DNA from: Chryseobacterium mucoviscidosis
Lineage (GTDB): Bacteria > Bacteroidota > Bacteroidia > Flavobacteriales > Weeksellaceae
Assembly: GCF_002177115.1 (NCBI RefSeq)
Contig: NZ_MVAG01000057.1
Span: 239,902-303,901, forward strand
Reading direction: 5' to 3'
DNA length: 64,000 nt
A program made the position numbers and the translations under genes. Positions 18,881-27,592 of this stretch are shown here, piece by piece; within the stretch, counting starts at the first letter, position 1; every line of letters begins with the position of its first letter. The notes under the pieces are model-generated. The model searched no databases. It saw only the letters and a list, made by a program, of their open reading frames with translations, and had not been told where the DNA came from.

Positions 18881-19141
18881 AACCTCAGTTCGGGATAAGA
18901 AATAAATTTAAATAATTGATTTATAGTGTTGTATTGTTTTATCGCAAAGAAAAACAAAAGTTTTTTTTTACTTATTGAAAGTTTGTAAGCTAAACAAAGG
19001 CACTTCGTTTATTTAAAAAAGACGAAAATGGTATTACTTTGATAAGTTTTACGCCTTTGTATATCTTAAAAGCTGAATTCCCGATAATTGAATTTCTTTG
19101 TTTAACCTTGCGTTTAAGAAGACTTATCCCGAACTCAGGTT
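18881..19141. mobile_element. MITE-like element with 19-bp terminal inverted repeats
   Basis: AACCTCAGTTCGGGATAAG (18881-18899) is matched in inverse by CTTATCCCGAACTCAGGTT (19123-19141), 18 of 19 positions. Both outer flanks read AAAAAT (left TTTAAAAAT, right AAAAATAAC), compatible with a short target duplication. The 261-bp element has no ORF and occupies most of the 343-base gap upstream of one gene and downstream of acs. Confidence 0.65.
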
Positions 19142-19150
19142 AAAAATAAC

Positions 19151-19178
19151 AAAAAAACCTCACATTTCTGCGAGGTTA
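19151..19178 (-). terminator. Intrinsic terminator of acs
   Basis: On the minus strand AACCTCGCA, GAAA loop, TGTGAGGTT (one mismatch) and a run of seven T, 24 bases after the acs stop. Confidence 0.8.
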
Positions 19179-19200
19179 TATATAGGTTTCAGTGAAAATA

Positions 19201-21108
19201 TTAAATTCTTTCGTTCTTGATTTCTTCGACAATTTCAGGATTCAAAAGGGTAGTGATGTCTCCGAAGTTGCTGAAATCTCCTTCTGCAATTTTTCTCAGG
19301 ATTCTACGCATAATCTTTCCGGAACGCGTTTTTGGAAGTCCTGAAACAAACTGGATTTTATCAAGCTTTGCAATCGGACCGATCTGGTCTGAAATCAACT
19401 GATTAATTTCTTTTTTCAGATTGTCCTTATCTCTGCTTTCTCCAGATTCTTTCAGGATCACGAAACCGTACAGCGCATTTCCTTTGATGTCGTGAGGATA
19501 ACCTACGATTGCAGATTCCGCAACAGCAGGATGTTCATTGATGCTGTCTTCAATTGGGGCTGTTCCTAAATTGTGTCCGGAAACAATAATCACATCATCT
19601 ACACGACCAGTAATTCTGTAATAGCCGACTTCATCTCTCAAAGCACCGTCTCCCGTAAAATATTTCCCCGGAAAAGCAGTAAAATACGTTTCCTTATATC
19701 TTTGATGGTCTCCCCAGATCGTTCTGGCAATTCCCGGCCATGGAAAACGGATGCAGAGATTTCCCGTCACCTGATTTCCGGTAATTTCGTTGCGTTTATC
19801 GTCCATCAGAACAGGCTGAATTCCAGGCAGTGGAAGAGTAGCGTACGTTGGTTTTGTAGGCGTAACGAAAGGAAGCGGTGAGATCATAATTCCTCCGGTT
19901 TCTGTCTGCCACCAAGTATCAACAATCGGACATTTTTTGTTACCTACATGATCGTTGAACCAATGCCAAGCTTCATCATTAATGGGCTCTCCAACAGAAC
20001 CGATCACTTTTAACGAGCTTAAATCGTGTTTGTCTACCCATTCTGAACTTTCTTTAGCCAGAGAACGGATCGCAGTCGGAGCTGTGTAAAACTGTGTAAT
20101 TTTATGTTTTTCAATCACTTCCCAGAATCTGTCCGGTTCAGGATAAGTAGGAACCCCTTCGAAAATAACAGTGGTTGCACCATTTAAAAGCGGTCCGTAA
20201 AGGATGTAGGAATGTCCTGTAATCCAGCCGATATCTGCGGTACACCAATAAATATCATTTTCTTTATAATTGAATACATTTTTAAAAGTATACGCGGTGT
20301 ACACCATATATCCGGCACAGGTATGAAGCATTCCTTTAGGTTTTCCCGTAGAACCGGAAGTGTACAGAATGAACAGCGGATCTTCTGCATCCATAATTAC
20401 GGTAACGAAATCTGGAGAGGCGTTTTCATAAAGATCTTCCATCCAGAAATCTCTATGCTCCTTCATTTTCACTTCATTGTTGGTTCTTTTTACCACCAAA
20501 ACTTTTTCTACGCTAGGTGTTTTTTCCAGAGCTTCGTCTACAATGCTTTTAAGATCTAAAACTTTGTTTCCTCTGTAGCTTCCGTCTGAGGTGATGACCA
20601 TTTTTGCACCACAGTCATTTACTCTTGAAGAAACCGCTGAAGCGGAAAATCCTGCAAAAATAACGGAATGAACGGCTCCCAGTTTTGCACAAGCCAACAT
20701 CGTGATAGCAAGCTCCGGGATCATGGGAAGATAAATGCAGACTCTGTCGCCCTTTTCGATGCCCATTTCACGAAGAACATTGGCGGTTTTGTTGACTCTT
20801 TTGTAGAGTTCGTTATAAGAAATATGCTGTGCTTCTTCTTTCGGATCGTTCGGTTCCCAAATGATTGCTGTTTTATCGCCTCTTACGGCTAAATGTCTGT
20901 CGATGCAGTTTTTGGTAATATTTAATTTAGCATTTTTAAACCACGAAATTTTGGCTTCATTCATATCGTATTTTACGACCTTGCTCCATCTCTGATACCA
21001 CACGAAATTTTCATCTGCAATTTTGTCCCAGAATTTTTTAGGATTTTTGATCGATTTTTTATACTCTTCAAAATATTGCGGTAGGTTTTCTATCTGATAG
21101 TTTCTCAT
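19201..21108 (-). CDS. acs: Acetyl-CoA synthetase
   Basis: 635 residues. Activates acetate with ATP to acetyl-AMP, then to acetyl-CoA. ANL-superfamily motifs in order: YTSGSTGKPKGMLHT (P-loop-like), DTWWQTETGGIMISP (acetate pocket and adenine), YFTGDGALRDEVGYYRITGRVDDVI (hinge) and LPKTRSGKIMRRILRKIAEG, in which the Lys of SGKIMRR is the residue acetylated for control in other bacteria. Length and motifs fit Acs. The same-strand locus contains a second acyl-CoA synthetase and a transporter-type sensor kinase, which suggests regulation by acetate supply. Repeat P2 separates it from the next gene upstream. Confidence 0.95.
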   Translation of the reverse strand: MRNYQIENLPQYFEEYKKSIKNPKKFWDKIADENFVWYQRWSKVVKYDMNEAKISWFKNAKLNITKNCIDRHLAVRGDKTAIIWEPNDPKEEAQHISYNELYKRVNKTANVLREMGIEKGDRVCIYLPMIPELAITMLACAKLGAVHSVIFAGFSASAVSSRVNDCGAKMVITSDGSYRGNKVLDLKSIVDEALEKTPSVEKVLVVKRTNNEVKMKEHRDFWMEDLYENASPDFVTVIMDAEDPLFILYTSGSTGKPKGMLHTCAGYMVYTAYTFKNVFNYKENDIYWCTADIGWITGHSYILYGPLLNGATTVIFEGVPTYPEPDRFWEVIEKHKITQFYTAPTAIRSLAKESSEWVDKHDLSSLKVIGSVGEPINDEAWHWFNDHVGNKKCPIVDTWWQTETGGIMISPLPFVTPTKPTYATLPLPGIQPVLMDDKRNEITGNQVTGNLCIRFPWPGIARTIWGDHQRYKETYFTAFPGKYFTGDGALRDEVGYYRITGRVDDVIIVSGHNLGTAPIEDSINEHPAVAESAIVGYPHDIKGNALYGFVILKESGESRDKDNLKKEINQLISDQIGPIAKLDKIQFVSGLPKTRSGKIMRRILRKIAEGDFSNFGDITTLLNPEIVEEIKNERI

Positions 21109-21159
21109 ATCCTTTCTTTTTTGAAATTTTATTATTTAAATTTTTAGTCTATTTTAAAA

Positions 21160-21365
21160 TCTGTTTAAACTTTTATTTAACCGCGAAAGTCACAAAAAAT
21201 GAACTAAATTTTTATTTAAAGTTGATCATTATAAATCAAAAAGGTAACAATAGTTTTTAAAAAATCTTCGATTTTTATTCTTTTGAGCGCTTTAATTATT
21301 ATATAAATTCACTTTAATATTGTCTTTTGCGACTTTTGTGGTTAATCCTGAAATAGTTTAAACAA
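21160..21365 (+). repeat. Dispersed ~205-bp palindromic repeat, copy P2
   Basis: Same family and orientation as P1 (453-656): TTTAACCGCGAAAGTCAC at the left, TTGCGACTTTTGTGGTTAA at the right, bounded by GTTTAAAC on both sides. It fills the whole gap between the two acyl-CoA synthetase genes. Confidence 0.75.
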
Positions 21366-21374
21366 TTTTATATT

Positions 21375-23261
21375 TTATCTTCTGTAATCTCCAATTTTTT
21401 CCTGAATTTCCTCAATGATCTTTTCATCATCAATCGTCGACGGAATCTGGAATTCTTTTCCGTCCAGTAGAGTTCGGATCAGCTTTCTTAAAATTTTTCC
21501 TGAACGGGTTTTAGGTAAGCGTTTTACAACCATCACATTTTTAAGACAGGTAACAGCGCCTATTTTTTCACGGACTGTTTTTACGATATCCTTTTCTACT
21601 TGATCTTCGGAAACAGCGGATCCGTTTTTTAAAACAACCGTTGCAAAAGGAATCTGTCCTTTCAGCTCATCATCAATTCCTACAACAGCGCATTCTGCAA
21701 CATCGGGATGAGAAGAAACAATTTCTTCCATTTCGGAAGTGGAAAGGCGGTGCCCTGCAACATTAATAACATCATCCACTCTTCCTGTGATGAAAATATA
21801 GCCGTCCTCATCTTTTATGGCTCCGTCTCCGGAAAAATAATAGCCTTTGTACTGCGAGAGATAGCTTTTCTCAAAACGGTCATAATCTTTCCAGATTCCC
21901 AGCAAAGCTCCGGGAGGAAGCGGTAATTTTATAACTAAATAACCTTCATGATGCGCATCCAGTTCGTAACCGTTTTCATCGAAAATTTTAATATCATAGC
22001 CGGGAATTGGTTTTCCTGCGGAAGCTCTTTTGATTTTGTAGTCTTCATTAAAAGTCATTAAACCCAGCATTGGCGAACCGGATTCTGTCTGCCACCAGTG
22101 ATCGATTGCCGGAACGCCGATGTGTTCTGCAAACCAGTCCAGAGTAGCAACATCACATCTTTCTCCTGCTAAAAACTGCTTTTTGAAGCGGCTTAAATCA
22201 TACTTTTTCACCAATTCTCCGTTCGGATCTTCTTTTTTGATGGCTCTGATTGCAGTTGGAGCGGTAAACATGGCTGCTACTTTATATTCGGAAATAATTC
22301 TCCAGAATGTTCCCGCATCGGGCGTCATAATAGGTTTTCCTTCAAAAATAATCGTTGAATTTCTGTTGATTAAAGGACCGTAAACGGTATAACTGTGACC
22401 AACTGCCCATCCGAAATCGGAAGCTGCCCAAAAAGTTTCTCCCGGTTCGATTCCATAAATATATTTCATCGAAAACTTCAACGCAGTTGCATAGCCTCCT
22501 GTATCTCTTGCAACGCCTTTTGGTTTTCCAGTTGTTCCGGAAGTATACAGCAAATAGAGTGGGTGAGTGGATTCCACCGAAACACAGTCCGCTGGTTCTG
22601 AGTTCTGTACCAATTCTTCGTAATCCATTAATTCATCAAACATTTCATGTTGATTATCGACCAATTTTCTGTTGTACACAATGATGTGATCTACCTTATC
22701 CTGAGCCAGTTCGATCGCTTTTTCTACCAAAGGCAGATAAGGGATTCTTTTTGCAATTTCAACTCCAGCGGTTGCCGTAATTAATGCTTTGGGTTTGCAG
22801 TCGTCAATTCTCACTACGAGTTCATGCGGCGCAAAACCTCCGAAAACCACATTATGGATCACTCCAATTCTCGCGCAGGCAAGCATGGAGAACAAAGTCT
22901 GAGGAATCATCGGCATATAAATAACGGCGGTATCACCTTTTTTCAGACCTAAAGAAGTCAAACCTCCCGCCAATTTTGAAATTTCCTTTTTGGCTTCATT
23001 GAAGGTGTAGGTCTTCTTTTGGTTCGTTACCGGAGAATCGTAAATAACTGCAACCTGATCTCCAAAACCCTCTTCAATATGTTTATCAATACATAAATAG
23101 CACATATTGAGTTTTCCGTCCGGAAACCACTGGTTGTAGTGGTTTTCGTCATTAGAAGTAATGGTTTTCGGGAATTCATACCAACTGATTTCCTGAGCCT
23201 GTTCTTTCCAGAAATTCTCTTTGTCTTCTATGCTTTGCTTAAATAAAATATCTGTATTCAT
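21375..23261 (-). CDS. prpE: Propionate/acetate--CoA ligase (PrpE/ACSS3-like acyl-CoA synthetase)
   Basis: 628 residues from the ATG at 23261. The longer ORF to 23339 only adds translated repeat sequence, and MNTDILFKQSIEDKENFWKE is a proper family N-terminus. ANL motifs are YTSGTTGKPKGVARD, IDHWWQTESGSPMLG, YFSGDGAIKDEDGYIFITG and LPKTRSGKILRKLIRTLLDG. The TGKPKGVARD version and the ESG in place of the Acs ETG are features I link to propionyl-CoA synthetases, but acetate or other short acids remain possible. Encoded upstream of acs on the same strand and downstream of the sensor kinase/response regulator pair. Confidence 0.85.
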   Translation of the reverse strand: MNTDILFKQSIEDKENFWKEQAQEISWYEFPKTITSNDENHYNQWFPDGKLNMCYLCIDKHIEEGFGDQVAVIYDSPVTNQKKTYTFNEAKKEISKLAGGLTSLGLKKGDTAVIYMPMIPQTLFSMLACARIGVIHNVVFGGFAPHELVVRIDDCKPKALITATAGVEIAKRIPYLPLVEKAIELAQDKVDHIIVYNRKLVDNQHEMFDELMDYEELVQNSEPADCVSVESTHPLYLLYTSGTTGKPKGVARDTGGYATALKFSMKYIYGIEPGETFWAASDFGWAVGHSYTVYGPLINRNSTIIFEGKPIMTPDAGTFWRIISEYKVAAMFTAPTAIRAIKKEDPNGELVKKYDLSRFKKQFLAGERCDVATLDWFAEHIGVPAIDHWWQTESGSPMLGLMTFNEDYKIKRASAGKPIPGYDIKIFDENGYELDAHHEGYLVIKLPLPPGALLGIWKDYDRFEKSYLSQYKGYYFSGDGAIKDEDGYIFITGRVDDVINVAGHRLSTSEMEEIVSSHPDVAECAVVGIDDELKGQIPFATVVLKNGSAVSEDQVEKDIVKTVREKIGAVTCLKNVMVVKRLPKTRSGKILRKLIRTLLDGKEFQIPSTIDDEKIIEEIQEKIGDYRR

Positions 23262-23280
23262 ATTAGTCTTTGTGTTTTTG

Positions 23281-23354
23281 TCATTGCGAGGAGCGTAGTG
23301 ACGAAGCAATCTTTTAATATTTTGTTGAGATTGCTTCACTTCGTTCGTAATGAC
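23281..23354. repeat. Short inverted repeat of the TCATTGCGA...AATGA type, copy T1
   Basis: TCATTGCGAGGAGC...GAAGCAATCT pairs with AGATTGCTTCACTTCGTTCG and TAATGA, giving a long imperfect hairpin between prpE and the response-regulator gene. It belongs to a REP type seen in many unrelated bacteria; two relatives (36292-36368, 39730-39801) lie in the arginine cluster. Confidence 0.65.
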
Positions 23355-23369
23355 GGTTTGTAAAATGTA

Positions 23370-23729
23370 TCAAAACATTTCCTCAATCTGCTGCATGAGT
23401 TTTTTTATTGAATAAGGCTTTGTAACGTAAGCATCGGCTCCCATTTCCAGACCTTTTTCAATGTCTTTCGGATTGTTCTTGGCACTCAGGAAGATTACTT
23501 TCGTATCTTTCAGTTTTTCATCCTGTTTTATTAGTTCCAGAGTACTGTATCCATCGAGATTCGGCATCATAATATCAAGTAAAATGACATCAGGCGTCAT
23601 TGTTTTCAGGAATTCCAGAACTTCTGTTCCGTCTCTTGCAATAAATACATCGTATCCGTTTTTCTTAAAGCTGTATTCCAGCGACATTAATATTTTGTGC
23701 TCGTCGTCGGCAATGATTATCTTCTTCAT
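23370..23729 (-). CDS. Receiver-only response regulator
   Basis: 119 residues, a single CheY-like REC domain with no output domain. D8/D9 (IIIADDE) form the acidic pocket, D52 (ILLDIMMPN) is the phosphorylation site, S82 and K104 (VTKPYS) complete the site. Output must go through a partner protein. It follows the transporter-fused histidine kinase gene on the same strand, with a transposase element between them, so it is its likely partner. CrbR and CbrB, the partners of such kinases elsewhere, have DNA-binding output domains; this one does not. Confidence 0.9.
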   Translation of the reverse strand: MKKIIIADDEHKILMSLEYSFKKNGYDVFIARDGTEVLEFLKTMTPDVILLDIMMPNLDGYSTLELIKQDEKLKDTKVIFLSAKNNPKDIEKGLEMGADAYVTKPYSIKKLMQQIEEMF

Positions 23730-23780
23730 ATTGTGGTTATCTTTTTGTTCGACTGCATTGTTTTTTTGTTTCTTTTGGGG

Positions 23781-24376
23781 AACCCGAAGGGTTCAATTTA
23801 AATAGCCGTAGGTGAAACCTATGGAATAAAGATTCGCATCAAATCAACCCGTAAGGGTTGAATTTTAATTAATTTAATTCCGGCTCGATTCCATGTTCTG
23901 CTAAAAGCTTTTTAAATTCGTCATCAAAAGTCTCTGTTCTATGGTGATGTTTTTGATTTTTTATATAATTTATTATTGTTTCTTTATCCTTTAATGAATA
24001 GGTAAATGCTCCATATCCTTCCTGCCATCCTGAAAATTCAGGAAATAATCCCGATTCTTTCATCCATAAATTGGAGGCAACTTTTATATCTTTTACAAGA
24101 TTGCTGAGAGTGATATTGGGATGAACGTCACAAAAAATATGAATGTGATCCGGCATTCCGTTAATTCTATATAATTTACACTTTTTATTTTTTAAAATTC
24201 CCCAAATATATTTGTATAGCTCTGATTCATTTTCTTCATTAATTGTTTTTTCCCGATGTTTGGTTCCGAAAACAATATGATAAAATATTTGTCGATATGT
24301 TCCCATTTTTTTTCATTTGTGTTTTTTTATTTCCATAGGTTTTACCTACGGCTATTTAAATTGAACCCTTCGGGTT
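23781..24376 (-). mobile_element. REP-flanked Y1 transposase unit (RAYT element)
   Basis: A 596-bp unit bounded by inverted copies of a 44-nt REP: 23781-23824 (plus) and 24333-24376 (minus). Each REP holds two small hairpins, AACCC-GAA-GGGTT and CCGTAGGT...ACCTATGG, joined by an A/T spacer. A third small hairpin CAACCC-GTAA-GGGTTG (23845-23860) lies between the left REP and the gene. The right REP ends 13 bases from the histidine kinase stop codon. Single REPs of the same type are found in the arginine and carbamoyl-phosphate gene gaps. Confidence 0.8.
23869..24306 (-). CDS. REP-associated IS200-like (Y1, HUH) transposase
   Basis: 145 residues. Y1 transposases nick single-stranded DNA with one tyrosine and recognise small hairpins. 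The HUH motif is H54-I-H56 (MPDHIHIFCDV), the catalytic tyrosine is most likely Y114 in IINYIKNQKHHH, and SGWQEGYGAFTYS is the conserved segment before the last helix. Only one such gene, without an accessory TnpB, and its position between inverted REPs point to a RAYT, the domesticated branch that spreads REP sequences. It looks intact. It is inserted in the kinase/regulator operon on the same strand. Confidence 0.88.
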   Translation of the reverse strand: MGTYRQIFYHIVFGTKHREKTINEENESELYKYIWGILKNKKCKLYRINGMPDHIHIFCDVHPNITLSNLVKDIKVASNLWMKESGLFPEFSGWQEGYGAFTYSLKDKETIINYIKNQKHHHRTETFDDEFKKLLAEHGIEPELN

Positions 24377-24389
24377 CCCCTCCTCCTTC

Positions 24390-27059
24390 TTATTCTTTTG
24401 GCAGAGCGATTGTAAAAGTCACGCCCAATCCGCTGTTTTCTGCTTTTATGGTTCCGCCCTGTGCTTCTGTGATTTTTTTTGAAATAGCCAGTCCCAGTCC
24501 GCTTCCTGTAGGTTTTAAAATATTTTGATTTTTCGACTGATAAAATTTATCAAAAATCATTTCCAGATCCTCTTCGGGAATATGTTTTCCGGTATTGAAA
24601 ATTTTAATGATTAACCCATCTTCTGTTTCTGATAATTTGGTCTGAATAGTTCCCTGTTCATCCGTAAATTTCAAAGCATTTCCTAAAATATTCTGAAAAA
24701 GCTGAATCATTCTCGCTTCATCATATTTAAATAAAAACTGATTGAGAAGATTAACTTCACTCAGATGGATATTTTTTTGCTGAATAAGATGCATAAGAGG
24801 ATTGACTGCTTTTTTGTACGTTTCAAGAATATTATTTTCCTGAATGTGCAGTACGATTTCGCCATGCTGCAATTTGTCCAGATACAGAATATCGTTGATG
24901 ATTTCACTCAGCCTGTCGGATTCTGTGATGATGTTATTTAAAAATTCCTTTTTAATTTCCAAAGGAATATCGTCATCATCGGCTAAAATTTCTCCGGCGG
25001 AACGGATGGCGGTAATCGGAGTTCTTAATTCATGGGCAACAGAATCCAGAAAATCATCTTTCTGACGGTCTTTAATGATGAGGTTTTCATTGGCATTTCT
25101 CAGATCATCGGATAATTTCTGCAGCTCTTCCGATTGTTCGGTAAGCTTTTTATTAAGCGTGATGGTTTCTTTTGATTCTTCAAGAATGTTTAAAACTTCC
25201 TTTAAAGAAATTTTATCTTCTTTGGTTACCCCTTCGATAAGGATTTTGGCAGAAGCCGTTCCTATTCTTCCGGCAAGAAGATTTTCCGAGAATTTAATAA
25301 ATCTTGAATCGGCGGTTTCCGTCTGCGAATCAATATTATATTTTAAATTAAAAATTCTTAATGCCTGTTCCGTTTTGTTTTTACCTAAAAATCGTTCCAG
25401 AATATTTTTAATGTCCGAAACGTAGGCTGTTCCGCGCCAGATAAAAGCATTTTCGTGGTTTTGAATGTACTTATCAATGTCTACATACAATTCAGCGAAA
25501 TTCCTTTCACGGTAATTGCCTTTAGTGCTCACCGAAATAATGGAAAATAAAGCAGTATTCACTAAAAGAGACCAGAAGAAAATCTGTGGAATTCTTCCTA
25601 AAAAGGAAATCTTGAAAAAATCAAAAACATCGTATAGATCTCTTAAAATACCTTTAAATTCCTGATTGTAAGAGAAATAATATTGTGGAATAATCAATCC
25701 GAAATAGCAGATTGCCAATCCTGCCAATAAACCGATAACAGCACCTTTATAACTCCCTCGTCTCCAGAAAATAGCTCCGAAAAAAGCAGGTGCCAATTGA
25801 GCAATGACAACGAAAGAAATAAGCCCGACAGAATCCAGCGAAGTTTTTAAAATAAAATATTTATAAAAACCAAAAGCCATGATAATCAGTGCGAAAATGC
25901 TGAATTTCCTGATGTTGGTGATATTTCTGGTATTCTGAACTTCGTTTTCAGACTTGAACTTTCCTAATAATCCGTAAGGAATGATAAGATTATTGGAAAG
26001 CATGATGGATAAAGTGATCGCGGAAATAATAATCATCGAAATGCATGAGCTCAGACCTCCCAAAAAAACCAAAACTGTAATTAAAGTATTGTCAAAATAC
26101 TGCGGAATCAGGATAGAGTAGAACTCCGGATTGACATTCTGTCCGTTAAAAATCAGTCTTCCTCCCCATGCAATAGGAAAAATGAAGATCGTAAAAATCA
26201 ATAAATACAGCGGAAAAAACCAAATGGCTGTTTTGATGTGTTTTTCCTGTCGGTTTTCTACGATTGCGGTATGAAACTGTCTTGGAAGAATACAGATTGC
26301 TGTTCCGGAAATCATGCAAAGCACCATCCAGTTCATCGCACCTTCAATACCGTTGAACGTATTTTTTTCTTTAAAATCCTTAAAAAGACTTGCCTTTTGG
26401 TAAATATCTGAGAATCCGTCAAATGCAAAGTAAATAACGAATAATCCTAAAATAATGATAAAGAATAGTTTAAGAAAACTTTCCAGTGCAATGGCGGAAA
26501 TTATTCCCAAACGTTTCTCGGAAGCATCGACATAACGTGTTCCGTAATAAGATGAAAATAAAGCAATTAAAACAACAACGAAAGTTGCATTGTCCGTTAA
26601 AATGTTTTTAGAAATCGCTGTTTTGGTCACCAGATGGAAGGTTTCAGAAATAGCCTTGATCTGCAAACCAATGTACGGAACAATTGCCAGAAGACAAACC
26701 ACCGTAATAATCGCGCTGAAACTTCTGCTGTTCCCATATCGTAAAGAAATAAAATCCGCTAAACTGCTGATCTTATTCACCCTTGAAATTCTTACAATCC
26801 TTGTGTTGATATAGATCCAAGCAGGAATTACCATAATCGGTCCCACATAAATCGGAAGATAATTAAGTCCGCTTGTTGCCGCCACACCAATGCTTCCGTA
26901 GTACGTCCATGCGGTACAGTACACGGCGAGAGAAAGCGCGTAGATGTAAGGATTGTTGATCCAGAGCTTGCTCTTTTTCTTCTCCGCCAGATGAGCGACT
27001 AAGAATAAAAGTGCGAGATAAAACAAAACTACGGTAAATAAAGCGAAACTACTCATCAT
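24390..27059 (-). CDS. Hybrid sodium:solute symporter-sensor histidine kinase (CbrA/CrbS-like)
   Basis: 889 residues. About 1-530 are a 13-helix sodium:solute symporter (SSS) domain beginning with AVYCTAWTYYGSIGVAATSG; a linker with a coiled coil (about 610-660) follows; then HisKA with the H-box SVAHELRTPITAIRSA (H676) and a HATPase with N box QLFQNILGNALKFTDE, G1 IFNTGKHIPEED and G2 TGSGLGLAISK. Such chimeras sense or transport a small acid or amino acid and signal through a response regulator; CrbS controls acs in Vibrio and CbrA controls carbon/nitrogen use in Pseudomonas. Here acs and prpE are neighbours. Two adjacent ATGs exist (27059, 27056). Confidence 0.92.
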   Translation of the reverse strand: MMSSFALFTVVLFYLALLFLVAHLAEKKKSKLWINNPYIYALSLAVYCTAWTYYGSIGVAATSGLNYLPIYVGPIMVIPAWIYINTRIVRISRVNKISSLADFISLRYGNSRSFSAIITVVCLLAIVPYIGLQIKAISETFHLVTKTAISKNILTDNATFVVVLIALFSSYYGTRYVDASEKRLGIISAIALESFLKLFFIIILGLFVIYFAFDGFSDIYQKASLFKDFKEKNTFNGIEGAMNWMVLCMISGTAICILPRQFHTAIVENRQEKHIKTAIWFFPLYLLIFTIFIFPIAWGGRLIFNGQNVNPEFYSILIPQYFDNTLITVLVFLGGLSSCISMIIISAITLSIMLSNNLIIPYGLLGKFKSENEVQNTRNITNIRKFSIFALIIMAFGFYKYFILKTSLDSVGLISFVVIAQLAPAFFGAIFWRRGSYKGAVIGLLAGLAICYFGLIIPQYYFSYNQEFKGILRDLYDVFDFFKISFLGRIPQIFFWSLLVNTALFSIISVSTKGNYRERNFAELYVDIDKYIQNHENAFIWRGTAYVSDIKNILERFLGKNKTEQALRIFNLKYNIDSQTETADSRFIKFSENLLAGRIGTASAKILIEGVTKEDKISLKEVLNILEESKETITLNKKLTEQSEELQKLSDDLRNANENLIIKDRQKDDFLDSVAHELRTPITAIRSAGEILADDDDIPLEIKKEFLNNIITESDRLSEIINDILYLDKLQHGEIVLHIQENNILETYKKAVNPLMHLIQQKNIHLSEVNLLNQFLFKYDEARMIQLFQNILGNALKFTDEQGTIQTKLSETEDGLIIKIFNTGKHIPEEDLEMIFDKFYQSKNQNILKPTGSGLGLAISKKITEAQGGTIKAENSGLGVTFTIALPKE

Positions 27060-27243
27060 ACTTTTTTACGATTACAAAAGAAATAATGATGGAAACCATC
27101 CAGACAGCGAAAATATAAACCAGAATCATCGGGTAACCGAAAACTTCCCGGTCACTGTTGAACAGCAACGAAACAGGAATGCTGAAGGCAATCAGAAGTC
27201 CGATGCTCAGAATGATCAGTTTTTGTTCGTGTCTTTTTTTCAT
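27049..27243 (-). CDS. Small two-helix membrane protein overlapping the symporter-kinase gene (CbrX-like)
   Basis: 64 residues with a basic start (MKKRHEQK) and two membrane helices (about 10-27 and 35-56), ending VIVKKYDE. Its 3' end overlaps the kinase start by 8-11 bases, so the two are translationally coupled. SSS-type proteins often have a small partner subunit (for example YjcH with ActP), and the Pseudomonas cbrA gene is overlapped in the same way by cbrX. I infer a small subunit of the sensor; the sequence family itself is not recognised. Confidence 0.75.
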   Translation of the reverse strand: MKKRHEQKLIILSIGLLIAFSIPVSLLFNSDREVFGYPMILVYIFAVWMVSIIISFVIVKKYDE

Positions 27244-27321
27244 ATATGATAATTAAATGAATGATAATTGATGGTCTGACATTTTTGTATCATCAATCAA
27301 TTATCATTCATCATCAATAGA

Positions 27322-27549
27322 TTAAACTTTATCGTCAGAATATTCCCCGATCAGTGCATAGTAGCCAAAAATTGCCATTCCGCCGGAAATAATCGGTATC
27401 AGTACACAAAGGATAATGATCCCGAAAACCAGATCTTCCTGTTTTCCTGAGGTGATTTTGGGAATTCCCATTACTGTAATTCCGAAATATCCTACAACTA
27501 ATGCAATGGCGATCCAGAGTACGCCTAATATTTTTTTTAGTCCGTTCAT
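27322..27549 (-). CDS. Small two-helix membrane protein following an MHS transporter (DUF6814-like)
   Basis: 75 residues: helix 1 about 5-28 (ILGVLWIAIALVVGYFGITV), a short loop with PKITSGKQEDL, helix 2 about 42-66. Small proteins of this pattern commonly follow MHS-family transporter genes in Bacteroidota, as here (43 bases downstream), so a stabilising or accessory subunit of the transporter is plausible. Probably cotranscribed with it. Confidence 0.65.
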   Translation of the reverse strand: MNGLKKILGVLWIAIALVVGYFGITVMGIPKITSGKQEDLVFGIIILCVLIPIISGGMAIFGYYALIGEYSDDKV

Positions 27550-27592
27550 TTTAGTAGTTTTAAAATTAATAAATTTTTAAGTGATTCCGGGC

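Noticed and set aside
23262..23339. N-terminal extension of the PrpE-like protein
   Set aside because: Translated T1-repeat sequence; the family start is MNTDILF at 23261.
24256..24528. 90-residue plus-strand ORF at the RAYT/kinase boundary
   Set aside because: Runs antisense to the transposase and kinase genes through a REP; not coding.
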